This document shows, piece by piece, positions 25,248 through 37,775 of a DNA stretch of 64,000 bases. Each line of letters begins with the position of its first letter. Within the stretch, counting starts at the first letter, position 1. The notes below the pieces were generated by a model. That model was not told the origin of the DNA and did not search any database. It saw only the letters and a program-made list of their open reading frames with translations. This DNA is from Byssochlamys sp. IMV 00236. Taxonomy: Eukaryota > Ascomycota > Eurotiomycetes > Eurotiales > Thermoascaceae. Position numbers and translations under genes: made by a program. The stretch is taken from NCBI GenBank assembly GCA_001931875.2, contig MSJH02000775.1:1-64000 (forward strand), written 5' to 3'.

Positions 25248-27210
25248 TTAGAGGACCTGTCCCTTGTTCTGCTTCCGGTCGACGTTGTAGTTCTTCCACA
25301 TGCCGATGGCAGGAATCGCCAGAGCGAGGATGGCGGTGGCGGAGATGCATCCGTATTTCTGACTGTATCCCCAGGCGTAGTTGATGGCTTCTCGGATCGG
25401 CGTGCCTGGCGGGTATTCGAAGGCGACCAGGTAACCGCCCACATAGATCTTCTCCACCAGGTCTTTGTCTCCTGCGGGTAATTTTTCATATAGTGCCTTG
25501 GGGAAGGTTCCACTGTAGATGGATGCGGAGACGGCATAGCCGATGGCACCGCCGACACTGTTGAACAGGCCGAGGATGGAAAGCATCATCGGCACACCAT
25601 CACGGTCCGCAGCCGCCATGACCGCCATCTGTTGACTGATGACGAGCATACCACCAGAAAAGGCAATAAAGATCTGGCACATGATGACATAACCGATATC
25701 TCCGTCCTGTCCACGGAAGTGGATCATAAGACCAGCACCCAGGATCATCAGCGGAAGGGCAAAGCAGAGTGCGGCGTACTTGAAATGCCTAGTCCAGCGG
25801 ATATACAGACCGAATAGTGGCGAGAAGAAGCAAGATCCGACGTTGTAGATCGAGGTCATGTATCCCGTGTCGGAGATGTCCAGGTTGTAGACCACGATAA
25901 CGAAGTTGTAGAAGTACTGATCCCAGGAGTAGAAGCTGAAGTACAGAATCGCGGCCAGACAGCTGGCACCGAGGACCGTACGCTTCTTGAAGAGCTCCCA
26001 CCGGACGAAGTGGGTGCGAGCGAAGAATTTCTCCCAGATCGCGAAGACCGGGAACAGACAGACTCCGACGACGACCATGGCAATGAAGGTGGCGCTATCG
26101 TAGTTGGCCTTTCCGTAGGTCTGCAGACTGAAGGGCAACAGGAAGAGTACGAAGGCGGCCATCAGCAAGAACGCACCGACGACTAGAGAGGGTCGAGTTA
26201 GCCACCTTTGTTTTGGGGTCAATTTTCAAGAGAGAGTTCCCAACTTACTATCAAACTCATGAATGTAATGAATCAGCGACTGCAGTGGGGTCCGGCCACT
26301 GTCCACCCTCTTGAACAGGCCCATCTTCTCCGCCTTGATCTGATAGAACTTGAAGACGATCGCCAACGGACCGAAGACCACGGGCATGATCAGGCAGAAG
26401 GCGCCAATGGCCCACCGCCAAGTGGTCATTTTGAGGAATGACTGCGCCGCCAGCGGTCCAGTAAACGCAGTACAGATGAACGGAGTGCTGGAGAAAGCGA
26501 AGGCGAACGCTCGGTTCCGTAGACCGGACGTATCGGCGATGAAGATGTCCAGGATCAGATAGATGGCATCGTAGCCGATCCAGTAGAAGACATAGCCTGC
26601 GGCATAGGCATTGGGACCATTACTCGCGGCCACGATGATCATTCCCAGCACGTAGACGCCGACAAAGAAGAGGAAGCTCTCGGTACGGCCCCAGATATTC
26701 AGGGACTTTGCGATGGGCAATTTCAGGACTCCACCGATGATGGTGCCCAGAATGTTGGCCGTGCTGATCTGGGGGGCAGACTGGAAGTTGGCGTAGGCGT
26801 TGTTGTAGACGTTGCTAAAGATTGACTGTTGGAGAGCGAGCATGAAGTAGCAGACCCAGATCCTACGGGTTGTGTTAGATGGCGTCCCCTTTTTTTTTAT
26901 CGTCTTTCTTCGTGGCTCCTGGTGGCATTGGCACTTACCATGCATATGTTCCATAGACGGCCTTCTTGGGCCAGACGAGGGCAGCAGCCTCAGCCTTTTG
27001 CACACCCAGCTGGGCATCCTGGGTGATCTGATCCGGGTGCTTCTCGATCTCGCGGGCTTCGCGCTCCTCGAGACTCAGCGTTTCGGTATCGCTTCCGGAC
27101 TGGTCTGGCACGTGAGCCTCGGCCTTGGAGGGCGGGTAGGCCTCGGACTCGGAGACGGCAGCGGCGAGGTGGTGGTCATGACGACCTTTGATCAGATCCA
27201 AAGCACCCAT
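25248..27210 (-). CDS. Siderophore iron transporter (SIT family, MFS)
   Basis: A 606-residue major facilitator protein from three exons: 27,210-26,939, 26,862-26,249 and 26,182-25,248 (1,821 bases, in frame). A hydrophilic N-terminus of about 85 residues precedes the membrane part. The segments [41 protein letters not shown] and [14 protein letters not shown] are hallmarks of the fungal siderophore-iron/H+ symporters (Arn/Sit1/Mir group), which have 14 predicted membrane spans. They import ferric siderophores at the plasma membrane. Which siderophore is used cannot be read from sequence. Four ATCTGATAA sites upstream suggest repression by the GATA factor SreA in iron plenty. The start is the first ATG of the open frame after an in-frame upstream leader; length is normal for the family (about 580-640). 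No siderophore biosynthesis gene is adjacent. Confidence 0.92.
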
Positions 27211-27451
27211 GGTGGAGAGCGCAGGAGCAACGGGCGATGGTCTAGGTCCAGGATTGTCCGCGTGGAGATCGAGATCGAGATCAAGATCAAGGGTCAGGTA
27301 TATCTTATATATGTTGCGCAGCAAGCGTTGGCAACGAATTTTCCTACACTAGAGAACGTTGCACGAGTGGCACCCATGGCTTCACTGCCAGTCAGACTGC
27401 TGCGACCGAGTCTAGTGTGACTTGGCTGGCCGGAGATAACCGTGGCGGCGG

Positions 27452-27468
27452 ATCTGATAATCTGATAA
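27452..27468. promoter_or_regulatory. Overlapping pair of ATCTGATAA (SreA-type GATA) sites
   Basis: Two copies of ATCTGATAA overlap by one base (27,452-27,460 and 27,460-27,468), about 240-260 bases upstream of the siderophore transporter start. ATCWGATAA is the consensus reported for SreA, the Aspergillus iron-responsive GATA repressor of siderophore genes. Function here is inferred. Confidence 0.7.
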
Positions 27469-27533
27469 AGGCGCGCTGTCCGTCCGCCCGAGCGTAGCGG
27501 CGCCGCTGAGTGGCCAGTGATTATCACGCGTCC

Positions 27534-27542
27534 ATCTGATAA
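27534..27542. promoter_or_regulatory. Third ATCTGATAA site
   Basis: An exact ATCTGATAA about 325 bases upstream of the transporter start, in the same orientation as the overlapping pair. A further GATAA core in reverse orientation (TTATC) lies nearby at about 27,521-27,525. Confidence 0.6.
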
Positions 27543-27838
27543 TTTTCTGGCGAGACTAATTAGTCACTTAGTGTGAACTCTGAAGTTCACGGAGAAAAGT
27601 TAGCACCGCAAATACATCCATGGATATTATTATTATTTAATAGTAGTAATTATTACTACTTCGTACTAGTATTCCTCGATCGCACGCTGGCTGCTCCACC
27701 ACCGGTCGTTCCTGCCTGCCCGTCGTGGCTTCCTCATAGGTCTGCGCCTGCTCTCGGCCCCCATCGTCGCTTCCTTTTCCAGGCGCACGCAACGCCGCCG
27801 GATCAGCGTTTCCCGATGCGTCAATCACGGCCGATGCT

Positions 27839-27847
27839 ATCTGATAA
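27839..27847. promoter_or_regulatory. Fourth ATCTGATAA site
   Basis: An exact ATCTGATAA about 630 bases upstream of the transporter start, same orientation as the other three. Confidence 0.5.
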
Positions 27848-30800
27848 TGATCGTAATATTAAATCTCTCCCCCATCAACCAACCCATGGCCAGAACCCGC
27901 CATGACAGCGGTTACTAGTTAGTCTTCCGGGCCAAGCCTGTCTGTGAGCTTCTGTGGGCGAATCCGTCCCGAAATCGCTCGTTTTCGCAGACAATCGGAG
28001 AACGCAGGATGTCCCCACACTTCTCCTCGTGGAGACGGATCAGAGCAAATACCGTGGTTTGACGTCGCTTCTCGTCGCGAAAAAAATTCTCCATGTCCGT
28101 TATTCGGATGAAGAGGACAGCTCTAGTGAACTATCTAATTCAATTCTCTATCACGAGACGAAAAGGGGCGGTTCTCGGAGGATAATAATACGCGAGAGGG
28201 GAAAAAAAAGAAGAAAAAGAAAAAGAAAAAGAAATAAATAAACCCTAACGAAATCATTTGAGATTCTAGAAAAGTGGGCACCGTATCATGGCGCCATCAA
28301 AAAAAGTAAGTACCGTAATTATCTGGCAGGGTATCGCGGTCGGAAAAAGCCGACAGCAACGAAAACAACCACGTACTATACTCTCCCGATGATGTCTTCT
28401 AGTAGTAGCCACCAATCTTCTTCTTTCCCCCAAAGTGTGAGGAAATCCGAATCAGCCATCCGCACATACCGTACTTTCTTTTCATACTCTAGAATTGATT
28501 CTCGAATTCCAGCCATACCTACTACTCTCCCTGTCCCTGATGGCTGCTAAGTTTAACAATCCCTGATGCGAGTGGAGAGAGAGAGAGGCCCGGGGAAGAT
28601 CGTCTAGTCGCATCCATAGCGCATGCAACGTTCCGCGTGTGCTGCAGCCATCCCGCGCTGTTTGAATTCTGAAACTCTCGTCGAATCCAAAAATACAAAA
28701 AGAAAAAGCAACCCAAACGCAAACAGTCGATCTGTGGAAGCGTCCCCTGCTTTTTCAGCGCGCATTACTCCGTATTTGCCTCTCTCTCTCTTTGCTGCAT
28801 CGAAGCATCGTTCCTACCACACCCCCTGAGTCGGACCCCCTATTTATATGTTGTAGCACCGATTTAGCACCAACCGTTCAGGTTGCCTCACATATTCATT
28901 CGATCTGGGATTGGAGCACAGATGAACGAGATTCTTGTTCCCATTCCATCTCCTTTTGCAAGAGATATTCTCAGCGCTCCAGCTTGTGGCGTCGACATCA
29001 ACCCATATCTTCACTCCCTCGGTGGTAGGATCTCACAGTGAGCCTGGAAATCCTTTTCTCCCAAATAATATGTCGTGGCAAGAACACGCGATCACATAAC
29101 TGTATCAGATCAGTTGCATCGGGGTCTCTCTCAGGCTCTCGGCTATCCCTTCCAGGAAATATCGTCAACACTTCGTAGTGGTCCGGGACAACCGCTTCAT
29201 CAACGGAGCATTACGATGATATCGACAGATCGCCACGGGTAGTTGACGACACGACCAGATGAGCAGACTAATTGAAATCGCGTCAAGCGCGCCTTTATTC
29301 GAGTAATTATCATTAGTGCCTCCTATACATCTAGAAGAACTCTGTGTTCTATGGCCAATCAATCCTGCAACTTTTAATGATCGGTGTCGCACGCGGCTAA
29401 GACTTGCCTCCGGTCTCAGCATCCGCCCCCGGCATCGGCCAGGTCTATTATCATGTCCAGATGTCCTTGGCAGTTGCCATGACGAGGCCTAGACTACAGA
29501 CCACGAAGGTGGCAAGTATCGCTGTCACGTAATACAAAATATTTCTTCGAACTAAACCCTTCAAATATGCCATCAGAATCGTGGAGTAGCGAATATGTCA
29601 CACGACTCTGCTAGCTCTAGTTGTACCATACATCTACAACCTTGTAGGTTGTGATCAATTGTGTCCAGATCAGAACCGAAGTCGAGGAGCAGTGGTACAT
29701 TAACACTTCTATTAGCACTCGAAAGCGACCCAGATGTCGTGGGATGCCAATAGCAAACGCAAACGAACAACATAAGTAGATCATATCGATCTTATCAACA
29801 ATCAAAACTACCTTTGCCGATATAACATAAATAAAATGCACCATCTGTATCCTTTTCATCCCAAGGCTGCTTGTTTCCTGCGCTCCTTCGTATCACAATT
29901 GATGGATCGAGGCGTACGAGGTCGCAATGTATCCATCCGCTTCTATCGTTCTAATTCAGTGTCCCGTGGACACTTCTACACCTTTTTGTCAGTACCATCG
30001 ATTCCCATGAGATGTCTAGCCTTGACCATCATGAAGCATAGAAGCGTATACCGCTCGCTCTGGCATGTACTCTTTTCTTCCCTTTTCATGATTTGTAGGT
30101 CGGTCTGTGAGGGGAGTATGTCGGCAAATATATGTACGCATTTAGTTCATTTTTGATAGCCTTCCCCATCTTTCATTTAGGAAATCCACTGCTTCAAAAA
30201 GAAGATAACTTGCACATGATAGTCGTTGTCACTCCTCATAATCGCTCCTTCTTTCAGATATCGCGGTGAAGATGCGCTGTCAGCTACCGTGCTTTAGTCG
30301 ATTGGCTTTCCCTCGGCTTTCTTCAGGCGTAGTAATAGAGACAATTTCCTAATGTGATCATCAAATAATCTCTATGGTCTGTATTAATTTGTCGCCCGGT
30401 CTATTTCTTATACTCATTCAGCAGCCGTAGAAATCGAAAAGGGGCCGAAAAAAATGTCAAGTAAGTACCTACTTAAGTAGGGTGTGGCTGCCAACCTCCA
30501 AGAGCGGTCTGGATAATCAGCCATTCCGCGTTATCCAACACATGGTTAGCAGCTCTGGTGCCCAAACAAGAGGAACAATCCGCATTTTTAACTAGTCCGC
30601 GCCTACTTGCTAGCTAAATTTAGCCGCGTTGTCTCTGTAGTGCTTACGCCTAGAGTGCAGGTGCGGTTGGGGAATTCCCGTACAAGCCACACACGATGTT
30701 GGCAAGAATCCCATGTGGAGGGGGCCACGGCCACCCTCCGGGGGATAATTTATCATCTCGCACGCGAGCAGCTCGACATTTTATCTTCCCTTCAGAAATC

Positions 30801-30909
30801 AATAATCACTTGATACAGGTCCTCTGGCGCGCCCTCCACTTATCAGTGCCCGCTCTGAAGAGAGACAAGCTAGCCTCGCAAGCCCGCTGGCGCATATCCT
30901 TCTGTCGCC

Positions 30910-31872
30910 ATGTCGAAACGCAGTGTCTTCACCACAGTCACACCACTTCCCTCATACATCACACGGGATACAGTGGTCGAAACTCTGCATAATCATTCGG
31001 AGATGATCGAGTTGAACCCCCTAGTTATCAAGCATGGACGTTGCAAACCACCGCCAGTCGCTACCGCGGACGAGTTCCACTGTATCTGGTACGAACTCAC
31101 GGACAGAATATCGTACCTACCCGGAGGCATGGTGACTGGAAAGGTGAGCTACAAAGCTTGCTTTTACGACCTGCCGCGAGGCTTACAGACGCATGTCTAT
31201 GCGCCCGCGGGTCTGGATATCAAGGAGAAATGGAGCATCTGCGGGAACATGCCCGGGGAGCCAAGAGAGCCAGTTGAGCTAGGGTTGGCAAATGCGCCAC
31301 GCGAGGGTTTATATTTGCGAGAGGACGTCGACATGCGATGCAATATTGTAATGAACAACTTCGTCAAGCGGACGTTGAAAAAGGCGCACCAGGTCCTGGT
31401 TGACCGGCTGGTTGTGAAAGCGGATATTATAAAAGAGCAAGCAGGCCGAACGTCGCTTACGCAGGGGAAATCATCGCCTCAGATAACATTAGGGTCGGGT
31501 GGTTCGATGTATTCTGGTTATTCTGGCCATTCCGGGGCTGTTGTCTCCCCGGCTGCGTCTGAATTTTGCGGAGGTCAGGATCCCAGGGTCCGACATCTAT
31601 CTACAATATCAGCGGCCGAAGAACTGCAGGCTGCACGATTAGCCTCTGCCTATCTTGCGCCGAATTCGATGAATGTTGCAGAAGTACCAGGATCGCCACC
31701 TCCAGGCCCAAAACCCGACCCGTCGTCTGGGTCACGGCCTGTTTGGCAAGACTCTGAACAAGATCGTAACTACAAGCAGAGCGAACTAATGCCAGCCCCT
31801 TTGAATCGGTCTCGTTTGCGTCAGCAGCAACAGGGACGAGAGCCGGAAAGGTCACTCTACGAGATGGAATAG
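30910..31872 (+). CDS. DUF7053 domain protein
   Basis: An intronless 320-residue protein. The N-terminal half (about residues 1-170) matches the fungal DUF7053 family: SKRSVFTTVTPLP, NPLVIKHGRCKPPP, ISYLPGGMVTGKVSY, YDLPRGLQTHVYAPAGLDI and LYLREDVDMRCN. The fold looks related to polyketide cyclase/START-like lipid-binding domains, but this is an inference. The C-terminal half is Gly/Ser/Pro/Gln-rich and predicted disordered, with no conserved motif. No signal peptide or membrane span is present. The function of the family is unknown. The ATG chosen is the first and directly precedes the conserved domain start. Genes on both sides lie more than 3 kb away apart from retroelement remnants. Confidence 0.85.
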   Translation: MSKRSVFTTVTPLPSYITRDTVVETLHNHSEMIELNPLVIKHGRCKPPPVATADEFHCIWYELTDRISYLPGGMVTGKVSYKACFYDLPRGLQTHVYAPAGLDIKEKWSICGNMPGEPREPVELGLANAPREGLYLREDVDMRCNIVMNNFVKRTLKKAHQVLVDRLVVKADIIKEQAGRTSLTQGKSSPQITLGSGGSMYSGYSGHSGAVVSPAASEFCGGQDPRVRHLSTISAAEELQAARLASAYLAPNSMNVAEVPGSPPPGPKPDPSSGSRPVWQDSEQDRNYKQSELMPAPLNRSRLRQQQQGREPERSLYEME

Positions 31873-32615
31873 GCATCATTTATGCCGAGATATTGATGAT
31901 CACGTCGGTATTCAAATCGCCGAAATTGACGGCTCTATGTGTGCAGTAGAGTACAATTTCCACTTCTGGGATCTCTCCTACCTGCTGTACCGTTTGGGTC
32001 TTGTGCGACCAGCGCTACAATGGCAACTCTCAGCGAGATGCTAAGCGAACACGAGGATCTACGCACAACATTCTGATGGGTGATCTACGACTATATACTC
32101 GGTATCAGAGGGGTTCTGATTCTCGTATACAATTCATTTTCAGATACTAACTTTCTGTACAATTTATTCTATCTCTATACAGTGCAATCCTAATGAAAGT
32201 TTCTCTAAGCGGGAACAGAATTCCCTTTCTATTAATGCTAACCTAGGTAGTTCTAGAGCAGACTTTCTAGCTCTATAGAAGTTCCCTCGGACGGTTGTAA
32301 CTCTTCCTTGCTCCCAAATATCAATGCATTGTTTATATAAGTCATTGCAATGAACATCTCGTGACTCTCAATGGCGATATTATTGAACACGGATCTTGGA
32401 CCGTCTGTAGTTAAGGCTTATGCTGGCATGATGCGCATGAGTTGAGTCTTCGAGGTAGGACAATATAGACGTTGCTCATCCTTGTGAGAACGAACGAATA
32501 AATCTGCTAATGGCAGTGAACCTATCCTGTCTGAACCACCCATGATCATTGCATTCATTGCTTTCCAATCTCTTAGACAAGGCGCGGCTAGCGTTTATAA
32601 CGCGAACTTGTACCG
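31873..32615. other. Intergenic, no gene seen
   Basis: Downstream sequence of the DUF7053 gene leading into the retroelement fragment. It is moderately A+T-rich. I see no coding frame with support. Confidence 0.5.
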
Positions 32616-32992
32616 TCAGAATCCTCGGATTGTCCATCAGTTTGTGGGTGGTAAGCTGTAGAGAACAACAGCTTCGTATCCAGCTTCTCGAACAGTGAAC
32701 GCCATAGCTCAGATAAAAATTTCCTGTCCCGATCGGAAATGATACAGCGAGGGATACCCCAATCGCCAAGGCGGAGCCACTCAAGTAAGGCTTCTGCCCA
32801 GCGCGCGGCGCGCTCCATGTCACGGCACCAGGGATAAAGGTGACTCTTTTGGTGAACTTGCAAGTAACTGACATACAGCAGTCCATACCGTTGGAGCTAG
32901 AGAGACCCAGGATGAAATCAATCGTTATAGTATGGAAAGGAATGGCCGGCGTCAGTATAGGTTGGAGCGAGCCGAACGGCTTATGGCGTTTA
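32616..32992 (-). mobile_element. Broken Gypsy integrase fragment
   Basis: Reading the - strand from about 32,992 gives a Gypsy integrase core: HKPFGSLQPI and IPFHTITIDFIL at the start (first catalytic Asp), then, after a frame change near 32,825, [14 protein letters not shown] (second Asp) and [13 protein letters not shown] (third catalytic position). The frame is then lost. The flanking zinc-binding and C-terminal parts are missing. Base composition is normal, so this copy was not saturated by RIP, unlike the elements at 1-17,050. It is a dead fragment. Confidence 0.85.
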
Positions 32993-33004
32993 ACAGACAT
33001 TGGC

Positions 33005-33290
33005 GTCACTGTATACGGCGATACCGAAGTGTCACGACGGCTTGAAGACCTCGTCAGGTCATATGATATATGGTCTGACCGTGGTTTCGTCAACATCCCT
33101 CCTGACCAATGGTTAACAATTCCGTTGAAAGATGGTTGGGAGTCCAGCGTTCTAAAGCACGCAAAGGTTTACCCCCTGGGACCTAAGGATCGAGAGGTCG
33201 TTGACGAAACTTTCCGATAAGCTACAGGAACAAGGTCGGATGGAGTACGCTTCTTATGCAAAGATAAACCAACCGCAGCCGAAACAGGTA
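33005..33290 (+). mobile_element. Broken Gypsy reverse-transcriptase N-terminal fragment
   Basis: The + strand reads as the segment just before the reverse-transcriptase fingers of a fungal Gypsy element: LEDLVRSYDIWSDRG, NIPPDQWLTIPL, KVYPLGPKDREVVDETF, then, after a frame break near 33,215, LQEQGRMEY. Nothing of the catalytic palm follows. It is joined, in the opposite orientation, to the integrase fragment at about 32,993-33,004, so a rearrangement has brought two pol pieces together. Confidence 0.75.
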
Positions 33291-36200
33291 TACAGGCGTA
33301 GTAAGTAACTGAGACAATATATATGGTGTAGCGAATAAGCGAGTCTCGCTGAGATGGATCACAATACGAGAACATCCGATGTCGTATGCCATGGTGGTAG
33401 AAAACACTCGACCGTTTCCGTTGACCTCGGTTGGACAGCGTATTTCGATATTAATCTATGTGCATTCATTATTAGCATGAGCTCCAACCCTATAATTCTT
33501 TTCATATTAAATGGCATCAAATCGGACCTTTTTAAGAGTCATAATGTTTAGTTACCTGGAACATAATGATGCCCGTCCCCCACCACGACGTTCAAGACGA
33601 ACAGTCCCATCTCCCTTACAGTTATTTCGAAGGTGGACAGTTCTCAGTGGTCACGAGGTCAATTGTCTGCACGTCGGACGTGGTCCCTGTGGAGGAACAG
33701 CGAGGCTTGGGTATATTGCAGAGCTCAATCCTCTCCAAGTACCGCTGTGCCCGCAGTCCAGCGGATTGTGAAGTGTAGATAAAATGCAGATCCGTGGCTG
33801 GGAAGTTTATCCATAACCAGCCTTACCTTCAGACCTGATACGGTTAAGGTGAAATTGTAATAGTTCCGGTGAACAGAGGCTGTAATAATCAATGGAAAGG
33901 AGATTCTATTCCTTGAACTTTTGGAATCCTTTTCACTTATTGTAACAAAGAGAGAATGGGTTAAGGCAGGATAGTCTGAAGGATCCTGATCAGCTAAGAT
34001 CTGAGAAATATAAGTTAGTTAAGAGATATCCTAAGTTAAGCTCTAAAGGTACAGTCCGATTTAGAGACTGTAAAGGGCTTGAAGAAATTATACTTTTATT
34101 TATTAACCGAGTTAATATCGAAGACAGATAATAGTTAAGGTGAGAATAGTCGAGGTGAGGTGAGCCTTGCAGCCTGAAGCTAGTAGCTGTTAGATTAAAC
34201 GGTAAATAAAAGAAAAGATATATTTTACAAAATGCGTTCCAACGATCTGTCTATCTCCAGATACGCACAAAGAAGTCCTCGCTCCAAGGGTTGTCGAGCG
34301 TCGGATGGAAAGGTGGTAATAGGTAGAAATTTGATTATTGGTGCCAGTAATAACTATAATAAAAAGAATGGTTAAAATATAAAACACTGTGTAACTCAGT
34401 AGGTTAAAGGGAAAGGTAGATTTGGTTTGAAGCTGTGAGAAATGGCTTTATTTATTATTAAATTCGCCTGCGAAGTATCGATAGTAAAAGGTGGTATAGG
34501 AGAATAAATTTTGAACCCCCACTTTAAGCACCGCTGGCCATATATATCTGATAGTAATTAAAAGTATTTACAGGCTGAAGTTCCCGGAATATTGTTTCTA
34601 TCTTGCTTTTGGATGGGAGAAGCCGTTAATAATAGTAAACCAGCGGGAGCTGAATAGTAGAAGCCATTGGTAATATTGTGCCTATAGGGACTTGCCAAGG
34701 AAGAAAATATATGCAGCCGGGACTCTGAGACAACTATACCATAGTGCAATATAAGCTGTAGGCAGCTCAAGATACAGTACTTGCAAACAAAAGTAATAAC
34801 TGATGGCTGACATTAGTTAAAGTCCGGCTAGGTATCCTTATATCCTTGCATCCTGGAGTGAATAGTTAGATTGTAATTGCTTAGATTCAGAAGACACACA
34901 ACGGAGTAAATCTAATAGCAAGGATTAGGGAGACGCACCAGCGCCGGCTTGCCAGGATATCATCCACTTTCATGAGCCACGGGAAAACCATTTTGCAAAA
35001 ATAGTATTTTGTGTCGTATACCGCCGACGTTGATATTGATATTCAGGGTAGTACGGCGTATTGTCTCGCATCAACCACACAGCGGGGCTGGCAGGTATCC
35101 GTGTGTGACGCACATGCCCTTGCGCAGTGAAATCATACGGCCATTTGGTTGCTCGCCGGGACAGTGACATTGTCTTTACGACGACATAAACCCAGGCATC
35201 GCAGAGCTTAACGTACGCTGGAGGATATCCATATACCTCCGGATCCCAGAGCGCCGTTACGATTTTCCACGTGTCTGATTCACCAACTGCTGCTGAAATC
35301 TGGGATTCGCTGGTGGACCCGTCGGATCGTTTATAAGGTAAAAATTATTCCCTATGACTAGTTAGTAGATCCAGATTATAATTAGATTGATTATTTTACC
35401 TTTGTCTAGAAAGAAAGTTCTTTCAAATACTATGATGTATCTAGGTACGTTTCAGCCCTTTTGGGAAATGATAAGTTCATTCGAATATAACTGTTCTTCT
35501 GGAATGGGAAGGTCTTATATATTCAATAGCAGCATTGGTTTCCTCGAGACTGGGGCCAAAAAAAAAAAAACGTGATGGATTCCTTGCAGAAGCAGGATGC
35601 TCTACTAATTCCAGAACTTCTGGCTCTTCTTCGTTATAGTCTTCATATATAAAGAGATATGGCCCATGGGTATCTCGGATGCTTTCATCAAGAGGAATTA
35701 TAATTGACACTGCCTGGAAGCCAATGGCGGGAAGAAATTTCCTGCTATATAATGCGGCTCCGAAGGTGAATCATCTCTGAATAGCAATGACAGGGGTGAA
35801 TGGGGGAATGAGTGAGTGGTATCCATTAACGTCCAGCGGAATAGAGGTGAAGTATGTGGCCCTGATGGCCTCCCATGGGGTATAGGGACGTGCTAAGGTA
35901 TGTAATTATATACATAAAGTGCAACCTTAGAAGTAAAGAAAATCTTGCCCAAAGGCTTCTCGCATACCTAATTAATCAGTTAAGCTGAGAGAGAGGACAG
36001 ATGAAATGAGCTTGTTATGATCAGATCGCCTGATATAGAACCTGATAGAAGCCCTAGTCCGCTTTATAGATTAGAGGGAGTCTGACTCTTGAACAAGAGT
36101 AATAATCTATATCAAATAATCTGGAGCGAAGCTCGCTGAGCTTGGATTCATCTAGCAACTAGCTCAGCCTATTTGTCCCTGTGGGTGGAGGAGCTGCTGG

Positions 36201-36775
36201 AAAGGCGTGGGAGAAACCCGACAGGAGATCTGCCTGTAGGCAGATCTCGACAAATAATAAATCAATAATATGTACTCCTGGTATATAAATACCTAAATAG
36301 TGATTGATATCAATATTACGTCTTTTGGCCATCGATCTGGGGCTGTCCCGAAACGCTCTAGCCCCGATGTCGCAATCCGTCAATCGAGCATGCTGGTTGG
36401 CTGAAAGCAACAAACCAGGTCCGACGCGTATTTATCGGACATTTTGGTATAAATAGTCATATACTTGCTTCTGTAGACCTTCCGGATGCAGCAGACAGCT
36501 CTCTTCTGGCCTCTGACAGCATCATGTTGAGATTCCGAACGATGTACTTCGATCGCAGCTCGGTCCTTTCGCTCTGGACCTCTGGGCCACGTTAGGCAAG
36601 TTAAGGGAAACGAATCCCGCCCAGAGACAACCTCCGCTCCCCGCAACCCGAACTTCCTCGACGACATTATTGTCTACGTCTGCAATTACGCTGTTCGAGA
36701 TGTCGTCGTGGACGGACATCTGGTAACAGTCGTATCTTGGGAAAGGAAGGAACTTGATCGTATGCGGTCTCAGTA
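33291..36775. other. Gene-poor stretch, probable old repeat debris
   Basis: About 3.5 kb without a supportable gene. The part about 33,850-34,600 is rather A+T-rich, with many TTAAG and TTAGTTAAG words, and may be mildly RIP-mutated element sequence. An acidic frame on the - strand (35,477-35,710) and short frames at 33,511-33,778 and 36,159-36,719 show no recognisable domain. The final few hundred bases are the promoter of the DUF202 gene. Confidence 0.5.
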
Positions 36776-37775
36776 ATGGCCGTGACGAGAGACAATGTCA
36801 GCGACGATGCGCACCCCTCTGTCCCGAGCGATCACAATGACAATCCCAACAATCGAGACAATCGAGACAATCGTGACGCAACAGAACTGGGCGAGATCCA
36901 CATCCCCGATGACAATCAGACGTCGTCCAGCGTTTCCGTCTCCTCGGATGAAGACCGCATAACCGCCCGACGGACACGGTCACAGTCGCAATCGCAAGCC
37001 AGCCAGCGCAGCAACGTCCACGGTCGATTTAGCGCTATCAGGAAATTCTGGACAAGGAGCATAGTGTTGACTGTTCCGCAGAAGTCGAGTCGCGATCATC
37101 TTGGTAAGTCTTTCGGCTTTTGGTCCTTTCAGCTGGTCTATCTGTCCGCGATGGAGCAATGTGCATCAAAAAAAGGCTTCGTATCAAATTGCAAGTTCGA
37201 GTCTTTGTCCGGATTTCTCGATCGACAAATGCTTATCCAAAGTCGATTTTGTGGAATCAACACTCTCAAATTTCAGGTCGTGGATATCGAACCTCTTGAA
37301 ATCAGCACCGTTTAGTACTTGAAGTCAATCTGGAACTACAGCCAGCTAACTCTCTCACCTCCAGCTCTTGAGCGGACATTCCTAGCGTATATTCGTACCT
37401 CCGTCGCGACCTCCATGCTAGGCGTCCTCATTGCGCAACTCTTCCGCCTGCAACGCGAGAGATTATCTCCGCCGCCACACGGCTTTGGATTCTATACTGT
37501 GGGCATTCCCCTCTCAATAGCCTGCCACGGTGTAGCCATTCTCATTGCGGCCCTGGGCGCACACCGGTTCTGGAAACAACAGCATGCGATCGCCCTCGGG
37601 AAGGTATATGCCGGTGGGTGGGAGTTGTATTGTATTGCGGCCTTGATAACTGCGGTAAGTTAGGACAGAATAAAAAATTTTTGTCTTTCTTTTCTTTGCT
37701 GATGCAGAGTTACCTCAGGTGGTCATAACGATATTCGTCCTCGCGATCGCGATCTTGGCCATTCGCGAGCATTGA
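36776..37775 (+). CDS. DUF202 (YidH-like) membrane protein
   Basis: A 224-residue protein from three exons (36,776-37,103, 37,365-37,654, 37,719-37,775; 675 bases). The N-terminal 100 residues are hydrophilic and disordered, with an N-R-D triplet repeat (NNRDNRDNRD) and a Ser/Gln-rich stretch. The DUF202 domain follows: ALERTFLAYIRTSVATSMLG with the conserved R-T-xx-A-xxR-T pattern, then three hydrophobic segments (about residues 118-140, 155-178 and 193-218). The third membrane span is completed only by the last exon, which supports that splice. Fungal relatives sit in the vacuolar or plasma membrane, and some resemble the N-terminal part of VTC-type proteins; no reaction is established. The first intron (261 bases) is unusually long for this window and contains open frames. 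Confidence 0.87.

Larger units (their letters stand above)
27211..30909. other. Long intergenic region, divergent promoters
   Basis: About 3.7 kb between the divergently transcribed siderophore transporter (-) and the DUF7053 gene (+). The transporter-proximal part carries the four GATA sites. A purine-rich A/G run lies near 28,198-28,236. TACTCCGTA occurs at 28,766-28,774. I examined the short frames on both strands (for example 27,954-28,241, 28,792-29,028, 29,617-29,859, 29,836-30,156) and found no domain, no splice-linked partner and no credible gene. The length is large for this window and may hide a non-coding RNA or a fast-evolving gene. Confidence 0.5.

Noticed and set aside
35477..35710. 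Acidic 77-codon frame on the - strand
   Set aside because: No recognised domain; it overlaps a poly-A/T tract that encodes the FFFF run; gene-poor, repeat-derived surroundings.
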